DNA of 64,000 nt, taken from positions 248,001 through 312,000 of the forward strand of contig JAWKOL010000001.1 of the NCBI GenBank assembly GCA_041391225.1, read 5' to 3'. Origin of the DNA: RI-153 sp041391225 (GTDB lineage: Bacteria; Chloroflexota; Anaerolineae; Caldilineales; Caldilineaceae). The position numbers were made by a program, and so were the translations under genes. Below the pieces are notes generated by a model. The model ran no database searches and was not told where the DNA came from. It saw nothing but the letters and a program-made list of their open reading frames with translations. Of the stretch, positions 21,740 through 30,932 are shown piece after piece. Position 1 is the first letter of the stretch. Each line of letters opens with the position of its first letter.

Positions 21740-22512
21740 TTTTGTTCCAGTTGGATGGCGCCCATCACCACCTGAGCCGTCATGGTGATGGCGGGTGTTT
21801 TGCCGGAGAGAGCGGCTTCGTTCCAGAAGGCGCCGTCCTTTTTCATGAAGCCGTCGCCCACGTCGACGCTACCCAGGGTGGCCTCTGCGCTGAGACGGAT
21901 GGGCGTGGCGCTGGGGACGTCGACTTCCACCGACGCCATGCCGGTGGTGATCTTCACCGCGGCGTCACGGCGCAGCTCGCCGCCGAAGTCGAGTTCAAAG
22001 GCGGCGGCGCCGCCTTCGAGGACCATGCGCTCGAAGTTGGCGTTGGCCAGGTTTTCCATTTCGATGCCAGCGGCGCCTGCCGAAACAGTGATCTCGTCCA
22101 TTGCTTCGGGGTTGGGGCTTGAGAAGTTAAACTCCTGCTTGCCTGCACCGAACTTCACAGCCAGCCCATGCAGGGGCAACCCGCCCAGATCCATTTCGCT
22201 CTCCGATGCGCCGCCTTCGACGGTGAGGCGGTAGGGCTTGCCTTTGCCCAGTTTCAGATCAAACGTGGGCGCTTTGGTCATGCCGCCCAACGTGGTGGGG
22301 ATGTTGAAGTCCTGTGAAATGCGCACGGTGGCGCCGTCTTGGCTGATGCGCAACGGCGCTGCGGTGGACGGGTCTTCGTAAGTGCCGGCGACCCAAGCGA
22401 CGCCGTCCGCGGGGACAATGCGCAGCCGGCACGCGCCCACAGACAGGCGCAGGTGCAGCCCTTCGGCCTCGGGGAATGGCACGTTGATGTCGGTGACGGT
22501 GGGGGATGTCAT
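21736..22512 (-). CDS. Toast-rack-like (LiaF/DUF2154-type) protein
   Basis: 258 residues without signal peptide or membrane segment. The sequence is almost all short beta strands with recurring Gly-Ala turns: VGACRLRIVPADG, VEGGASESEMDLGGLPLHG, FGAGKQEFNFSSPN, VSAGAAGIEMENLANANFE, GGAAAFELDFGG. This stacked pattern resembles the toast-rack domain of LiaF-like and DUF4097-like proteins. Here it may act as an intracellular scaffold or sensor; function unknown. It is the first gene of the operon, with an aaggaac site before ATG. Confidence 0.6.
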   Translation of the reverse strand: MTSPTVTDINVPFPEAEGLHLRLSVGACRLRIVPADGVAWVAGTYEDPSTAAPLRISQDGATVRISQDFNIPTTLGGMTKAPTFDLKLGKGKPYRLTVEGGASESEMDLGGLPLHGLAVKFGAGKQEFNFSSPNPEAMDEITVSAGAAGIEMENLANANFERMVLEGGAAAFELDFGGELRRDAAVKITTGMASVEVDVPSATPIRLSAEATLGSVDVGDGFMKKDGAFWNEAALSGKTPAITMTAQVVMGAIQLEQK

Positions 22513-22527
22513 GGTGTGTTCCTTTGG

Positions 22528-22600
22528 GTTGGCGATTGGTGAATGGTGATTGGTGAATGGTGATTGGGATCAGAGATTGGTCGATTAAGGGATTGGGTGA
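22528..22600. repeat. TGATTGG/TGAATGG heptamer run
   Basis: A single-orientation run of phrases gattggtgaatggtgattgg and variants upstream of the toast-rack gene. It is the same heptamer family as the hairpins at 11829 and 27630, here without a clear opposite arm. The rest of 22513-22698 shows no gene. Confidence 0.55.
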
Positions 22601-22698
22601 TGCTGCTATTGGTACAGTGTAGCGAGGACAAGAGGATCTGTCACCCCACGCGTGGATGAGGCGTCGTCGGTCATTTGATGGATGGAGGGCTATGTCCC

Positions 22699-23013
22699 TC
22701 ACATCAAAATCATCATCCCTCCCAGCACCGCCATCCCCACCGCGATGGTGAGCAGTGTATTGCGTGTGCGCCACGCCACGAGGACGGCGACGAGGCCCGC
22801 GATCAGGCGCTGGTTGTCGAGTGTGATCGCGATCTGGTTGTTTTGAATCAACAGATCGGGGACGATCAACGCGGTGAGCACCGCCACAGGCACAAAACGC
22901 AGCGCACGCCGCGCCGTGTGCGACAGGTGAAACCGGCCCGCGCTGACCAGGAACGAGGCGCGAATGGCGTAGGTGAGTAGACCGGCTGCGATCAGGGTAA
23001 GCCACAGCGTCAT
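22699..23013 (-). CDS. azlD: AzlD-type branched-chain amino acid export subunit
   Basis: 104 residues with three to four hydrophobic helices, starting MTLWLTLIAAGLLTYAIRAS. The AzlD family signature is visible as LRFVPVAVLTALIVPDLL and the C-terminal VLVAWRTRNTLLTIAVGM. AzlD forms a two-part exporter with AzlC for branched-chain amino acids and analogues. The ATG overlaps the azlC stop by four bases (ATGA). Confidence 0.87.
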   Translation of the reverse strand: MTLWLTLIAAGLLTYAIRASFLVSAGRFHLSHTARRALRFVPVAVLTALIVPDLLIQNNQIAITLDNQRLIAGLVAVLVAWRTRNTLLTIAVGMAVLGGMMILM

Positions 23014-23726
23014 GATTGGCCCGCCTGCTCTTCGGTGTGGGCCACCGGCTGCCGTTGCTCCACGGCCAGCCCCACCACCATGCCCACCATCGCCGCCACG
23101 ATCAACCCCAACTTGAACGGCATCTGCATCGCCAATAGGACGGTGATCCCTGCGGCCACCGCTGCCGCAATTGACGCCCGATCCACAATCGCGGGGACAA
23201 GCAGCGCGATGAATGTCAGCGGCAACGCAAAATCCAACGGCCAAGATGGAGGAACACTGGCGCCCAGAAAGACACCCGCCGCCGTGCTCAACTGCCACGA
23301 AATCCACAGCGCCAAGCCCGTTCCCAGCAGGTGCCATCCTTTGTGGGCGGGGGTGGGCAGTTGCGGGTAGTGCGTAATCGAGGCGGCGTAGGCTTCGTCG
23401 GTGAGCAGATAGGCCAACAGCGCCCGCCACCGCATCGGCAAGGCCGCCAGATGGTGCGAAAGCGACGCGCTGTAAAGCATGTGCCGCAAATTCACCACGA
23501 AGACGGTCGCCACGATCACCAGTCCTGGCGCGCCGGCGGCGATCAACTGTGCGGCCACAAACTGCGCCGACCCGGCAAAGATGATAGCGGACACAGCCTG
23601 CGCCATCACCGGCGGCATACCCGCTGCCACGGCTGTGATGCCGTAGATCAAACCGAACGGGACAACACCGATCAAGAGCGGCGATTCGGCGCGAACACCA
23701 GCCCAAAACTGCACACGCGCTGACAT
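23010..23726 (-). CDS. azlC: AzlC-type branched-chain amino acid exporter
   Basis: 238 residues, polytopic. Family features are the N-terminal GVVPFGLIYGITAVAAGMPP, SAIIFAGSAQFVAAQLIAAG near residue 50, NLRHMLYSASLSHHL near residue 80, and LLTDEAYAASITHYP. These match AzlC/YgaZ permeases. It is transcribed away from the SufR-like regulator, with only 87 bases between them. Confidence 0.9.
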   Translation of the reverse strand: MSARVQFWAGVRAESPLLIGVVPFGLIYGITAVAAGMPPVMAQAVSAIIFAGSAQFVAAQLIAAGAPGLVIVATVFVVNLRHMLYSASLSHHLAALPMRWRALLAYLLTDEAYAASITHYPQLPTPAHKGWHLLGTGLALWISWQLSTAAGVFLGASVPPSWPLDFALPLTFIALLVPAIVDRASIAAAVAAGITVLLAMQMPFKLGLIVAAMVGMVVGLAVEQRQPVAHTEEQAGQS

Positions 23727-23766
23727 GAAGGCAAAGCTCCTATTTTTCTAGTTCTTTTTATAATAA

Positions 23767-23796
23767 TTGACACTCAAAACACCGCTATGCTATACT
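23767..23796 (+). promoter_or_regulatory. Strong promoter of the iron-sulfur regulator gene
   Basis: A consensus TTGACA (23767-23772), 18-base spacer and TATACT (23791-23796). The ATG at 23814 is only 17 bases after the -10 box, and no Shine-Dalgarno is visible, so the transcript would be leaderless or nearly so. An AT-rich tract sits just upstream. Confidence 0.75.
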
Positions 23797-23813
23797 GCCA
23801 CTACGTTTTTTAG

Positions 23814-24566
23814 ATGGGACACGTAGATCCCATCGTGAATCATAGACAGGCAGAGCAGACGGTGCAAACTGTCCGTAGGCGCATTCTAGAAATCCTGAAG
23901 CGGCGCAAGAGTGCGACCGTGGGCGAGTTGGCGCGTCAACTGGAGATGGCGCCGGTTTCCGTGCGCTATCACCTCGACATTCTGCAAGGCGACAATCTGA
24001 TCCAGGTGAGCAAGGTGCGCCGCGAAGGCAATGTGGGGCGCCCCAAGCAACTCTACTCGCTCACCAAAGAGGCCAACGACGTCTTCCCAGATAATTTTGC
24101 GCCGCTCACCGCCGGATTGGTAGCGCAGTTGAAGAAATCGCTGCCGCCGGAGCAGGTGGAAGCCGCTTTCTGCTCCCTGGCGCGGGATATGGCCGAGACC
24201 TTCCTCGAAGAGGACGATCTGGAAGAGGCCGATCTGGAAGTTCGCCTCGATCAGGTGACGGATTTCCTCAACGAGCGCGGCTACCTGGCCCGATGGGAGA
24301 AGGAAACACACGCGGAATGGCAATCACCTGCCCAGGGTGACAGCTATCTGCTGCACACGTTCAACTGCCCGTATGCGGGTGTGTCGAGCGAGCATCGCGA
24401 ACTCTGCCACATGGATCTGTCTCTAATGCGCGATCTGGTGGGGCGTACTTGCTGCCGCCTCGATTCACTGGCTGAGGACGGCCATTGCTGCACCTATCGG
24501 ATTCAAACAGGCGAGACCGCCCAAGAACGTCCTGTGCCTGCCGTAGAAATTCCCTTGATTGGATAA
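23814..24566 (+). CDS. SufR-like iron-sulfur-sensing transcriptional regulator
   Basis: 250 residues. An N-terminal winged HTH of the ArsR/DeoR kind: RRRILEILKRRKSATVGEL near residue 21, then PVSVRYHLDILQ and GRPKQLYSLTKEAN. The C-terminal half holds Cys185, Cys198, Cys213/214 and Cys225/226 in the segments FNCPYAGV, HRELCHMDL, GRTCCRLD and DGHCCTYRI, resembling the cluster ligands of SufR-type regulators. SufR represses Fe-S assembly genes when its cluster is intact. Downstream genes (radical SAM MoaA, IscA-like and Nfu-like) fit that role. A different ArsR-type regulator with a metal site remains possible. Confidence 0.78.
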   Translation: MGHVDPIVNHRQAEQTVQTVRRRILEILKRRKSATVGELARQLEMAPVSVRYHLDILQGDNLIQVSKVRREGNVGRPKQLYSLTKEANDVFPDNFAPLTAGLVAQLKKSLPPEQVEAAFCSLARDMAETFLEEDDLEEADLEVRLDQVTDFLNERGYLARWEKETHAEWQSPAQGDSYLLHTFNCPYAGVSSEHRELCHMDLSLMRDLVGRTCCRLDSLAEDGHCCTYRIQTGETAQERPVPAVEIPLIG

Positions 24567-24572
24567 ACCGAG

Positions 24573-25697
24573 ATGCCTTCAATTGTGCGTGGCTCCCCAA
24601 CTTCACCGGCACATCAGATCGCCCCATCCGCCGACAGCATCGACTTGCAGCCGGTGCAAGCGTATCGCACGGCATTGGGCAACGTCAATATCGCCGAGGC
24701 GCCGGGCTACAGCATCGAGCCGATGCACGACAGCTACGGGCGACGCATCAACTACATGCGCATCAGCCTCACCGACGCCTGCAACCTGCGCTGCGTCTAC
24801 TGCATGCCCGAAAACATGAAGTTCCGTCCTCGCCACGAGTTGATGAGCGACGAAGAATTGCTCTACCTGGTGCGTGTGGGCGCCAGCCTGGGTGTCAACA
24901 AGATCCGGCTGACCGGCGGCGAACCGACGATCCGGCCCAACGTGATCGAACTGGTGCGGGAGATCGCCGCCATCCCCGGCGTCGAAGACCTGGCGATGAC
25001 CACCAATGGCATTCTGCTCGACGAGTTGGCCCGTCCTCTGGCGGAGGCGGGGCTAACGCGTCAACATTAGTTTGGATACGTTGGACGCCGAGAAATTCCA
25101 CAACATCACCCGTTGGGGTCACATCGAAGACGTTTGGCGCGGTATCGAAGCGGCGGAAGCGGCAGGATTGCGTCCCATCAAGTTGAACAGCGTCGTCACT
25201 CGCAATTTCAACGACGGTGAAGACATGATCGAGATGGCGCGCATGACGGTGGATCGCGATTGGGAGGTCCGCTTCATCGAGATGATGCCCTTTGGCGAAG
25301 TCAGCGACTTCCAGCAAAGCAACGTGGTGTCGTTCGGCGAAATGCGCCAGACGATTGAATCGGTCTTTGGGCCGTTGGAGGAGGCGAGCTACGACTTCGT
25401 CGATCCCAGCCGTCCTTTCCGGATCGCGGGGCCAAAGGCACATTGGGCTTCATCAGCAGCGTGACGGAGCCGTTCTGCCAGGGCTGTGGCCGTGTGCGCT
25501 TGACAGCGGACGGCAAGTTGCGTCTCTGCCTTCTGCGTGAGGACGAAGTGGATCTGCTCACACCGCTGCGTCAGGGCGCGTCCTTCGAGGAGATGCGCAC
25601 GCTGATGCGCGACGGCGCTTTCCACAAACCGTGGGGACATGGGCTGGCTTCGGGTGTCTTCGCAGCGAATCGAGCCATGAACCAGATCGGTGGATAA
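24573..25697 (+). CDS. moaA: GTP 3',8-cyclase MoaA (two frameshifts)
   Basis: A radical SAM enzyme for the first step of molybdenum cofactor synthesis, GTP to 3',8-cyclo-7,8-dihydro-GTP. It has two 4Fe-4S clusters. Seen: DSYGRRINYMRISLTDAC, the SAM-cluster motif CNLRCVYC, NKIRLTGGEPTIRP, then VRFIEMMPFGE in the next frame. The C-terminal cluster motif CQGCGRVRLTADGKLRLC is in a third frame. Frame changes are near 25062 and 25440, and joining them gives a complete enzyme. A 50-residue N-terminal extension precedes the usual start (near DSYGRR); a later start is possible. No other moa genes are present. Confidence 0.88.
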
Positions 25698-25774
25698 GCC
25701 AAAACCGTGTTTTGTGATACTGATATTTGCTGGTAGAGTAGATTGCACCCCTGTAATGATCGTGATTAAGCGTC

Positions 25775-25853
25775 TATCCTGAAATTCACAGTAGCCCGGC
25801 GAATTATGCGAATGTAGAGTGGTCGTTCTGCTGCACACTGTAATTTCAGGATA
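25775..25853. promoter_or_regulatory. Inverted repeat upstream of the IscA-like gene, candidate operator or hairpin
   Basis: The arms tatcctgaaattcacagt (25775-25792) and actgtaatttcaggata (25837-25853) are complementary except for one extra base. They flank 44 bases in the 225-base gap before the IscA-like gene. It may be a regulator site or a folded leader; the TCCTGAAAT phrase also occurs in the repeat elements near 41.4 and 53.6 kb. Confidence 0.4.
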
Positions 25854-25922
25854 AGTACGAAGTGACAGTTTTTCGGTTGTCCCTTGTTCAATTGCTTGTT
25901 TAGCTAAGGAGAGAGCACAACT

Positions 25923-26315
25923 ATGACGATGGTAATGGAAGGCGTCACGCTGACAGAGAACGCAGCCGAGAAGTTGGGCGGCTTGATGGAGCAGAAGGGC
26001 ATGAAAGAGACCCATGCGCTGCGCGTCTTCGTGAAGGGCGGCGGTTGCGGCGGCATGCAGTACGGCATGACCTTCGATGACAACTTTGGCGACGGCGACG
26101 AAGTCTACAATCAGCCCGGCGGCCTGCGTGTTGTGGTCGATGCCACCAGCCTCTTCTACGTGGCCGGCGCCAACATCGACTACGTGGAAAATCTGATGGG
26201 CGGCGGTTTCCACATCGACAACCCGAATGCGGTCAGCTCTTGTGGCTGTGGCAGCAGTTTCCGCACAGCGCAGAGCCACAACGGCGAAGAGACAGCCAAT
26301 AGCTGCGGTTGCTAG
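25923..26315 (+). CDS. IscA/ErpA/HesB-type iron-sulfur carrier protein
   Basis: 130 residues; ATG preceded by aaggagagag. A-type carrier fold: VTLTENAAEKLGGLMEQKG, RVFVKGGGCGGMQYGM with the first conserved Cys region, VVDATSLFYVAGANIDYVE, GGGFHIDNPNAVSSCGCGSSF with the C-x-C ligand pair. A-type proteins accept 2Fe-2S or 4Fe-4S clusters and pass them to apo-enzymes. An extra Cys-rich tail (ETANSCGC) is unusual. Its neighbours fit an Fe-S maturation function. Confidence 0.88.
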   Translation: MTMVMEGVTLTENAAEKLGGLMEQKGMKETHALRVFVKGGGCGGMQYGMTFDDNFGDGDEVYNQPGGLRVVVDATSLFYVAGANIDYVENLMGGGFHIDNPNAVSSCGCGSSFRTAQSHNGEETANSCGC

Positions 26316-26343
26316 AACTCACAGCAGTTCTTTCTGTTCAAAC

Positions 26344-26377
26344 AAGGCGAGGGTCCGCCAGACGGCGCCCTCGCCTT
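26344..26377 (+). terminator. Hairpin after the IscA-like gene
   Basis: aaggcgaggg (26344-26353) pairs exactly with ccctcgcctt (26368-26377) around a 14-base loop, 28 bases after the stop codon. The U-tract is weak, so it may attenuate rather than stop transcription. Confidence 0.5.
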
Positions 26378-26406
26378 CCTCTTGCTATCGCTGTGAACCG
26401 CTATCG

Positions 26407-26820
26407 ATGGACGGTGAACAGGTGAACGCTCGATATTTTTCCTTGCGCGAGGCGCAGTCTTTGCTGCCCGCGGTCAAGGAATTGATGGACGACGTGCAGT
26501 TGGCCCGTGGCGAGATCTTGCGTTTACGCCCTGATGTATGGCCTGCACTGCGTCAGGCTGCCGGCAATGGCGGCACCGAGGCGGCAGGCGAGATGCTGGT
26601 CCATTTTTTGCGGTTGGAGGCCGGTGTCAAAGGGATTTTGCGCATGGGCGTCGTCGTCAAAGACATCGACTTGGGCATCGTCCACTTCCTGACGCGGCGG
26701 CGAGGACGTGAAGTCTATCTCTGTTGGCGGCACGGCGAAGGCGAATTGCATCACTGGCATGAATTGAGCGACGTGTGTACTCAGCGCCTGGTGATCGAGC
26801 CTCACGATTTTGAGCATTAA
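26407..26820 (+). CDS. DUF2203 family protein
   Basis: 137 residues, soluble. The domain pattern matches DUF2203: YFSLREAQSLLPAVKELMDD at the N-terminus, GVVVKDIDLGIVHFLTRR in the middle and the tryptophan-rich end EVYLCWRHGEGELHHWHEL. DUF2203 proteins are uncharacterised and common in Chloroflexota, Cyanobacteria and Deinococcota. The helical N-terminal half could be an oligomerisation segment. It sits between two Fe-S carrier genes on the same strand. Confidence 0.72.
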   Translation: MDGEQVNARYFSLREAQSLLPAVKELMDDVQLARGEILRLRPDVWPALRQAAGNGGTEAAGEMLVHFLRLEAGVKGILRMGVVVKDIDLGIVHFLTRRRGREVYLCWRHGEGELHHWHELSDVCTQRLVIEPHDFEH

Positions 26821-26909
26821 GCGAATGGTTATTTGTGACTGGTGATTGGGGCAGATCTCACCACTGTTTCGATCCTAAAGCACAGATCAGTTAATTCTTG
26901 GGTGACTTT

Positions 26910-27188
26910 GTGAACAACGATACCGTATTGATGGACCGCATTCAGCAGGTGCTGGACGACTACCGCCCCACCCTCTACATGGACGGCGGCGATGTAGAAG
27001 TGATCAAAGTAGATGAGCAGGGCGTCGCTCACGTCAAGATGTTGGGCGCGTGCATCGACTGCCCGATCAGCCTGTTGACGATGAAATTGGGCATTCAGCG
27101 CCTACTCAAAGAGAATTTTAGCGAAATCTCCGGCGTGAATGCCATTACCGATATCGATATTTCGGCGCTGTACAACCGCAAGCCGTGA
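26910..27188 (+). CDS. Nfu/NifU C-terminal-domain iron-sulfur scaffold
   Basis: About 92 residues of the Nfu domain: QQVLDDYRPTLYMDGGDVEV, then the cluster-binding C-x-x-C in MLGACIDCPISLLTM, and LKENFSEISGVNAI. Nfu dimers hold a 4Fe-4S cluster between two CxxC motifs and deliver it to target enzymes. The start is uncertain: GTG at 26910 or TTG at 26898, neither with a clear ribosome site. With the IscA-like protein it forms a minimal Fe-S delivery pair; no SufBCDS or IscSU genes are in the window. Confidence 0.87.
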   Translation: MNNDTVLMDRIQQVLDDYRPTLYMDGGDVEVIKVDEQGVAHVKMLGACIDCPISLLTMKLGIQRLLKENFSEISGVNAITDIDISALYNRKP

Positions 27189-27267
27189 ACGCAATCCTCG
27201 CAAAGACGCGCATTCGATCTCATTCCCCAGCGATGCGGTAGATTCCCTTTTTCTGGAAAGATAAGCC

Positions 27268-27627
27268 ATGCCTAATCCCTACGGCGCGCCCGAAATTTCG
27301 GTGCAAGACATCGCCGCCAAGCTGAACGCGCAGGAATCGTTCGTCCTGCTCGACGTGCGCGAACCCTACGAACTCCAAAACGCCAGCCTCGCGCCAGGGA
27401 CATACGAACTCGTCCCCCTGAGCGATCTGGCCGCCCGTCAACTGGCCGCGCTCCCCGAACGCGCCCAAGACCAGGACGCCGAGATCGCCGTCCTTTGCCA
27501 CCATGGCATCCGAAGTGCTCAGGTCACCGCCTGGCTACGCCAACAAGGATGGACCAACGTCCTCAGTGTGGCGGGGGGGATCGATGCGTACGCGCGGGAA
27601 GTGGATTCGAGTGTGGGGATGTATTGA
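27268..27627 (+). CDS. Rhodanese-like domain protein
   Basis: 119 residues forming one rhodanese domain. Seen: ISVQDIAAKLNAQESFVLLDVREPYE is split by the usual DVREP loop, and the active-site loop is LCHHGIRSAQVTAWLR with the catalytic Cys. The end is VLSVAGGIDAYARE. Single-domain rhodaneses carry persulfide sulfur or sense redox state. Position after Nfu suggests sulfur supply to Fe-S assembly, an inference from context only. Confidence 0.85.
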   Translation: MPNPYGAPEISVQDIAAKLNAQESFVLLDVREPYELQNASLAPGTYELVPLSDLAARQLAALPERAQDQDAEIAVLCHHGIRSAQVTAWLRQQGWTNVLSVAGGIDAYAREVDSSVGMY

Positions 27628-27629
27628 AA

Positions 27630-27706
27630 AGGTGATTAGGGATTGGTGATTGGGCAGAAAAGAGGCGTTCGATGAGATCTGCCCCAATCACCAATCACCT
27701 CCTGTA
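27630..27706. repeat. Heptamer-built hairpin (TGATTGG type)
   Basis: Left phrase aggtgattagggattggtga and the opposite phrase ccccaatcaccaatcacct (ending near 27700) pair over most of their length around a short GC-rich loop. It begins right after the rhodanese stop and may end that transcript. Confidence 0.6.
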
Positions 27707-27759
27707 CCATACCCGTGGGCGAATGGTCCGGTAATTATTCTAAAAAGTCTCATAATTAT

Positions 27760-27789
27760 TTGGGCATCGCTCTGCCGTTGTGATACACT
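27760..27789 (+). promoter_or_regulatory. Candidate promoter of the radical SAM operon
   Basis: TTGGGC (27760-27765), 18-base spacer and TACACT (27784-27789) about 85 bases before the GTG at 27875, in a locally AT-rich stretch. Both boxes deviate from consensus. Confidence 0.45.
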
Positions 27790-27874
27790 GATCCAACTTG
27801 TGAACTAATCTTTTTGGCCGGTTTTGTATTCAGTCGGGAATGGTTTGAATTCCCACTCAGAGGAGGAAACCACT

Positions 27875-29366
27875 GTGCGTATCGCGCTGATCAACCCACG
27901 TTTCCGTCTGCCCATCGACACCCGCACCACGCCGCACCTGGGGTTGGCTTACCTGGCCGCTGTGAGCGAAAAGCGCGGCGATGAAGTGGTCATCTTCGAC
28001 GCCGATGTGGAAAGGCAGTCTATTGCCGAGTTCGTGCAGGAATATCGTCCTGACCTGGTGGGCATCACCGCCAACACGCCGCAGGTGAAGCAGGCATGGC
28101 GCACGGCCAAGGCGATCAAAGAAGTGCATGATTGCCCGATTGTGCTGGGCGGGCCGCATGTCAGCGTCCTCCCCGAGGAAAGCTGCGAGAAGCCCTACGT
28201 CGACATCGTGGTGCGCGGCGAAGGCGAAGACGCCTGGATCGAGATCAGCAACCTCCTCGAAGAATTTCTGAAGGATCAGCCGGTCTACTCTACCGAAGCC
28301 TTCATGCACCCCGAAAACGAAGTCTTCAAGAACTGCCTGGGCGTCACCTACAAAACCAGCGACGGCCAGATCCACAATAACCCGGATCGCGACACCCATC
28401 GCCGACCTCGACAGCCTGCCTTGGCTTACCTACCATCTGTTCAAGATGGAGCACTACACCAATTTGCAGCCCGCCACCGACAGTGTGGACGGCTCGCGCA
28501 GCTTCAGCATCCTCACCAGCCGTGGCTGCCCTTACCGCTGCACCTTCTGCTCGCAGAGCATCATGCCCATCAAGTGGCGCAGCCGCAGCGCAGAAAGCGT
28601 CCTGGCCGAGTGGAAGCACCTGGTGGAAGACATGGGCGCGCTGGAAATCGGCGTTCTTGATGACAGCGCCAACATTCGCGTCAAGCGCCTCGAAGAACTG
28701 GCGCACTTGCTCATCGAAAACAACCTGAACCATGTGCCGTGGATCTTCGTCAACGGCATCCGCGCCAACCTGGCCAGTCGAGAGCTGCTTACTTTGCTCA
28801 AGACAGCCGGTCTCAAGCGCGTGGCCTTCGGCGTCGAAACTGGCGACGAGGACATCCTGCTCTCCATCGACAAAAAGGTCGATCACGACACGATCCGTCA
28901 GGCCTTCAAAAACGCCAAAGAGATCGATCTGGAGACCATCGCCTTCATGATCATCGGCCTGCCTGGCGAAACCCGTGAGACGATGCAGCGTACCATCGAC
29001 TTCGCCATCGAACTCGATCCCATCATCGCCAATTTCTCGATGATGACACCCTATCCCGGCACCAAGGTCTACGAGATCGTCAAACGCCAGGGGCGCTTCC
29101 TGATCAACGATTGGGAAGATTACGTCTTCTTCGAGCAGAAGGCGCGCTACGAAATGGGCGAAATGACCGCCGAACTGGTGGAAGAGATGTACCGCAAGGC
29201 GTACCGACAGTACTACCTGCGCCCTTCACCCATCATCCGCCGCCTCAAGACCAAAGACTTCTGGTTCAACCTGCCGCGCAACATTCGCATCGCCCTGCGC
29301 ACCTTCCTGCCCAAGAAAGAAAAATCGGGCTTGCGCAAGCAGATGGAAGCCGAAGGAGCAATTTAG
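27875..29366 (+). CDS. Cobalamin-binding radical SAM enzyme A (one frameshift)
   Basis: About 497 residues; the GTG at 27875 follows a strong agaggagg site. Residues 1-150 look like a B12-binding Rossmann domain (RIALINPRFRLPID, TTPHLGLAYLAA, DLVGITANTPQV, IVLGGPHVSVLPEE). The radical SAM core has ILTSRGCPYRCTFCSQ with the C-x3-C-x2-C cluster ligands, then GVETGDEDILLSIDKK and IIGLPGETRETMQR. The frame changes near 28388 between the two domains. B12/radical SAM enzymes methylate unreactive carbons or rearrange lipids and tetrapyrroles. The substrate here is unknown. The next gene starts two bases after its stop and is its paralogue. Confidence 0.85.
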
Positions 29367-29367
29367 T

Positions 29368-30846
<1,479 letters not shown>

Positions 30847-30883
30847 TCGATCCGCGGTGCAGGCCGGATCCTGAAATCGAGTG

Positions 30884-30919
30884 AAACGGCCCGCCTGCCT
30901 ATCTTTGGCGGGCCGTTTT
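30884..30919 (+). terminator. Intrinsic terminator inside the radical SAM run
   Basis: aaacggcccgcc (30884-30895) pairs with ggcgggccgttt (30907-30918) and is followed by T residues. It lies between enzymes B and C and ends right at the start region of C, so C-D and the small gene may depend on read-through or their own promoter. Confidence 0.75.
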
Positions 30920-30932
30920 GGTGAGAAATCAT

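Noticed and set aside
16843..22512. Antibiotic biosynthesis cluster
   Set aside because: Only modifying enzymes are present; there is no synthase, NRPS/PKS or sugar pathway, so a product cluster is not supported.
25062..25080. Programmed frameshift in moaA
   Set aside because: No slippery heptamer or downstream structure is evident, a second unrelated shift follows at about 25440, and moaA is not known to use recoding.
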